A stretch of 64,000 bases of DNA from Pyrenochaeta sp. MPI-SDFR-AT-0127 (Eukaryota > Ascomycota > Dothideomycetes > Pleosporales > Cucurbitariaceae), in contig JAGTJM010000030.1 in NCBI GenBank assembly GCA_020747015.1, forward strand, positions 186,001 through 250,000, in the 5' to 3' direction. Positions 59,685 through 64,000 of the stretch are shown here, piece by piece. Within the stretch, counting starts at the first letter, position 1. Each line of letters begins with the position of its first letter. Both the position numbers and the translations under genes were made by a program. The notes below the pieces were generated by a model, which made no database searches, was not told where the DNA came from, and was given only the letters and a program-made list of their open reading frames with translations.

Positions 59685-62600
59685 ATGTCTTTCCTAGGAT
59701 CTTTTCGTCCCAATTCGCGCAGCAGTCACTCGATCAACTCTGCGAGTACCGCGAAGCCCTTCACCTCGCAGACGCACCGATCGAACGCGACTCTCGATTC
59801 TCAACCACCTCCTCGCTCTGGCCGGGGAATGGCCGGAGTCATGGACATTGAGCGCAGCCGGACGAGGCGAGAAAGGACTTTTGTCGGCAGCGAGTGCGCC
59901 GTCTGCGAAGAAGACCTATCTTACACCCTTCGCGGCGAACGAGTACTGCAGCTCTCGTGCTCACACGTATCTCACGAAGCCTGCTTCTACGAATACATCC
60001 GCGAATTCGAATCGCAGCATTGTCCTACGTGCAATGCCACCCTAGGGCTGGACACGTCGAGGGGTGGAAATTTCGACCTCGGTACGTTGAGCTGGAGGCG
60101 CGTCCCGTCCAACCATACTGATGCAAGCCAAACAGAAAAACTCTCCAGCATCGTACGCTCGGTGCAGAACGACTCATCACAGCCCAGTAGTCATCGAAGT
60201 GCTGCAAATACGCCAACTCCATGGGATAATCAGACAATCCAGTCTGAACCGCAGAATGGCGCCCCAACACATGGCCGTTCTCGCAACGGGAGCGATGCCT
60301 CTGGCCGGTATCCGCCTACGAACCAGTCGCGCCAGCGTGACAGCAGCCATAGTCGAGACCGCGGCTCAGACCGAGGCGGCTCCATGTCGCGACAACACGG
60401 TCGCAGTGATTCTGGTGCAACAGGACTCGCCTCATCCAACGACTACGCAGCGACACACGAGGGCAGGCGGCATGACTACGATGTGCAATCAATGGAGAGC
60501 AGTCTCAGCAGTCCACGCGGCCTATTGAAAAGCCCAATACCGCCGCCCACAGTGACAGTTCGGAGCGAATTCCCAACTCTTAGCAGATCACGGCAGCAGC
60601 AAAGCCTGACCTGCCTGGTGACGGTAGAGGTGGTTGAGGGAAAGTGGCGGCCGAATCCGGAGGACCTACGAGGCGTTCCACCCCTCCCTACCATCTCAAG
60701 CGCCGCCGAGAGCTATGGACGTGAAAAGTCGCCCGTAAATAGCAGGCAATTCGAGCCGCAATTTGAATCGACAGAAGCACTGGACGAAATCACCGAGGAT
60801 TTGCACGCCCGCGTCGACAATTGGCACGGCCTTGACTTCTCGCGGTTTGGGAAGTTGCGACTACACGGACACATCCGCGTTGGGAAGGACCGACAGTCAT
60901 GGCAGGAGCTCGAGTGCTACCTGTTCTCCGAGATGCTCATCTGCGTAAAAGAGAAGAAGATTGCACCGCAACAACCGTGGGACGGCTCAGAAGCACCCGC
61001 TAAGAAAACCAAGTGCACGCTGAAAGGCTCCATTCTCATCAAGAAGCACCTAAACCAGGTCGAGCATTCGCAAGACGACTTCATACTGACCCTCAGCCTG
61101 TCCGTGGCCGAATTACCTTCCTTTCACCTTCAGTTCCAAAACAGGAGCCAGCTAGAACTATGGCGGCGAGCGCTCATGGACATTCGCCTCGACTTTCCTA
61201 CCAGCAACAGGATGCCAGACTACGAGATGGACAACTCTGGGACCGAAGACGACGACTACCGACGTCCAAAACGAGTCTCATCAGTAAATTCTTCATATGG
61301 CGCCGCCAGGTCGACCATGACTGCGCCCACCGAGTACACAAACTCCCGCATCGGTATGCCAGAGCCTCGTCTCTCTGCCTCAGTACACGTGCCGATCGAC
61401 CTTGTAGTTGTGATTCCCGTTTCCTCGTCCATGCAGGGCTTGAAGATCAACTTGTTGCGCGACACGCTTCGATTTCTGGTCAACAGCCTTGGTGAGCGCG
61501 ATCGCATGGGTCTGGTCACTTTTGGTTCAAGCGGGGGAGGCGTCCCAATTGTGGGCATGACAAGCAAAGCGTGGAGAGACTGGCCAAAGGTTCTTGATTC
61601 CATTCGGCCTGTGGGCCAGAAGAGCCTTCGTGCCGACGTGGTTGATGGTGCGAATGTTGCCATGGATCTGCTCATGCAACGCAAGTCGAGCAACCCTCTT
61701 TCGAGCATTCTCCTCATCAGCGACTCTTCTACATCCGATGCCGAGAGCGTAGATTTTGTGATATCTCGTGCTGAGGCTGCCAAGTGAGTTCTCCCAACAT
61801 CACACCTGATATGCAATGCTAATCTCATTTAGGGTATCCATTCACTCATTCGGTCTTGGACTAACGCACAAACCCGATACCATGATTGAATTGTCGACCC
61901 GCACCAAGGCTTCCTACACCTACGTCAAGGACTGGATGATGCTCCGCGAATGTGTTGCAGGGTGCCTTGGATCCCTGCAGACAACCTCTCACCAAAACGT
62001 CAAATTGAAGCTGCGACTGCCAGAGGGCTCTCCCGCCAAGTTTGTTAAGATCAGCGGCGCATTGCAAATCACAAAGCGAGCTACTGGAAGAGATGCCGAA
62101 GCATCCTTGGGAGACTTGCGCTTCGGCGACAAGAGAGGTATGTTGAGGATACGATGTTACTGGTTGTAAGTCGCTAATCAAAAGCAGACATATTGGTGCA
62201 ATTAGCTATCGCCCCAGATTCCGGCTCACCAGAGCAGCTTCCCCAAGACCCTTGGGAATCGATCGTGTCTGGTCTAGAGGCATTAGGCGGGCCGCTTGAT
62301 CAAGACGACTCGCGCACCCTTAGCGTTGAGGAGGTGCCCCTAATACAGGCAGACCTAACTTACGGCGATATTCTCAGAGAAGGAACGCTCTCGCATCTGC
62401 CAAGGCCGTCGCTTCTCGCTATTACACTACTACCATCGGGGCCAAAAAAGAGCCCCACTGGGCGGCCACCAACACCACCCATCCCACCCCATCCTCATGT
62501 TGTACAACGTCGAATGGAATTGCTCACCTCAGATATGCTGACACGCGCACTAACCCTCGTCTCGCGCGGCCAACACGAACGAGCACACCACCTGCTCAAG

Positions 62601-63062
62601 GAGACGAGAAGTATACTGAAGGGACTAGGCAAGGGAGGTCTTCCGCCTCTACCACCACCTGGTAACCGACGTAATGACGCTCCCAGTGCGACTGGCAGCA
62701 CTGGAGACTCATCCCCTACTACCACCAGCAACAACGGCGACTTGCGCCCCAGAACGCCGTCACCACATGCAGACAGCCCCTTCACTCCTGCAGCGGGCAT
62801 TGATGCGCGAACCATGCACGCGCTTGATGCCGAGCTCGAATCCAGCCTAGAATGGATCAACCACCCTGCAGTCTTTGGTCGGGATTCGCGCAAGGCGGTG
62901 CTGCAGGCGATCGGCGTCATCTCATCTCAACGTGCATATACATTCAGATCGCCATCCGAGTCACTCTGGGCAGAGCGTATTACCGGCATCAAACGCCTGT
63001 CAGAACGTTCACGGGAGTGGCGCGAATCCGGCGACCAAGAGGCTCTCATGGAGGAAAATTGA
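59685..63062 (+). CDS. RING-PH-VWA protein, Ste5/Far1-type scaffold
   Basis: Exons 59685-61783, 61833-62137 and 62188-63062 close in frame to 1,092 aa. Domains: a RING-H2 finger at about 71-116 (CAVCEED, CSHVSHEAC, CPTC), a Ser/Arg-rich linker, a PH-like domain at about 385-505 (FSRFGKLRLHGHIRVGKD to LELWRRALMDI), a VWA-like domain from about 568 (IDLVVVIPVSSSMQG, DRMGLVTFG, LLISDSST) that crosses intron 1, and a long C-terminal region with a Pro/Thr-rich linker. RING-PH-VWA is the architecture of yeast Ste5 and Far1, which organise pheromone MAP kinase signalling and polarity at the membrane. The MIDAS motif is degenerate (PVSSS instead of DxSxS), so metal-dependent ligand binding is unlikely. 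Function as a mating or fusion scaffold is inferred from architecture. Confidence 0.82.
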
Positions 63063-64000
63063 TTTCGCCAATCCTTGGTTTTTTTTACAAATGTTTATGT
63101 ACACTGCGTACCATGTCACATCATACTCCGGGCATTCTCCTGTTTCTATTTCGGGCACGAATTTCCTCGGCGATTGATTATTAGGGGGTTGATTCATGTT
63201 CACCATTACCTGGGGCGGCTTCGTTCTTTTCTTCTGGTCTTACACTCTTGCTCGAATTTACGATACCTCTGCGGATTCCCCCGGTTTGCAAAATGGGTTC
63301 GCGCATCGCTATCTACTTGTCTATGTTATTAGGATACCACTTGCTTAGCGACTGAATTGATTATACGCACTTAGACGCATGAATAACTCATCCTTGTTAT
63401 ATTTACTACTGTATCATCCTCTCCTATGCGGGTCTACGCAAGCGCATGACCCTAGACCGCGACTCTGGGTCAATGTCATCCACTCTTACTCACAGCTACG
63501 CCTGCCTTCGGGCCGCGACTTATTGCCCGAGGGGGCATCAAACGCGACGCCCGGGAAATCGAAACGTGACTACGACATGTACACGCATACCATCTTTGAG
63601 CTTCAAGCTTACAGTCAATAACACAGAAAGCAGCCGCCGTACAAAGAGCAAGTCCCAAAGAACATAGCGCTTTCTCCATCGGATCCATTTCGCCATTGTC
63701 AATCTCCTCCGGGTAGCAACACAGGTACATAACGCATTCAGCACCATGCATATGCAGCAATGGCTTGACTGTACAGCCGCAAGGGTTACTCTCGGCCCTG
63801 TTGTGGATTTGCAGGCAGCGGATGTTTTCAGATGATGTACCGATAAGGGCGTTTAAGAAATCGAGCCATTAGCTCGCTTATCCGGCTAAGCCACTGGTTC
63901 TATGTCAGGCCATGTTGTATCACCAGAGATTCGTTTAAGCTTATAATATCCAAAAAGTCGCATCTTTGGGATGGAGATGAAATCGATTGCATTGCGCCAA
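63063..64000. other. 3' flank of the RING-PH-VWA gene
   Basis: AT-leaning sequence with short frames only on both strands. No gene, tRNA or repeat was recognised up to the window end. Confidence 0.5.

Overview
The window is nuclear DNA of a filamentous ascomycete, most likely a dothideomycete (Pleosporales-like). Genes are spliced with short introns (about 46-131 nt) carrying GT...CTAAC/CTGAC...AG signals. The gene set is fungal: a HET-domain protein, a PNP-NACHT-WD40 NLR, a WSC sensor, a Far1/Ste5-like RING-PH-VWA protein and an Atg33-like protein. No tool was run; names rest on motif recognition, and exon borders were checked by frame arithmetic.

Layout. 1-2136: 3' part of a GH3 beta-glucosidase with a PA14 insert. 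2394-9022: a 6.6-kb element bounded by 43-bp terminal inverted repeats and TA direct repeats. Its cargo is one NLR gene (purine nucleoside phosphorylase fold, NACHT, then about 15 near-identical WD40 repeats) that is interrupted by nine single-base frameshifts, all in the same direction. 9660-11200: WSC-domain cell-wall sensor. 14296-15410: two-TM unknown. 15668-17746: HET-domain protein. 18682-19813: peroxisomal 2,4-dienoyl-CoA reductase ending in SKL, divergent from an Atg33-like gene (20440-21071). 21900-24720: SLIP-GC-like large GTPase. 26823-26894: initiator tRNA-Met. 27266-29513: multi-exon amidase. 32083-34112 and 34329-37295: VPS17 and mitochondrial EF-G2 (MEF2), divergent across a 216-bp promoter. 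37768-40389: two unknown genes for proteins with an N-terminal membrane anchor. 41363-43022: GT69 (CAP59-type) mannosyltransferase. 43707-45449: ZRT3-like zinc transporter, convergent with SNX41 (45691-47845). 48840-51200: five-exon unknown with RRM-like C-terminal segments. 51201-59684: about 8.5 kb without a recognisable gene. 59685-63062: RING-PH-VWA scaffold-like protein.

The strongest result is the TIR-bounded element carrying an NLR. The other genes are ordinary housekeeping, trafficking (VPS17, SNX41), mitophagy (ATG33), zinc, cell-wall and signalling genes and do not form a biosynthetic cluster. Two self/non-self recognition type genes (NLR and HET) lie within 15 kb of each other.
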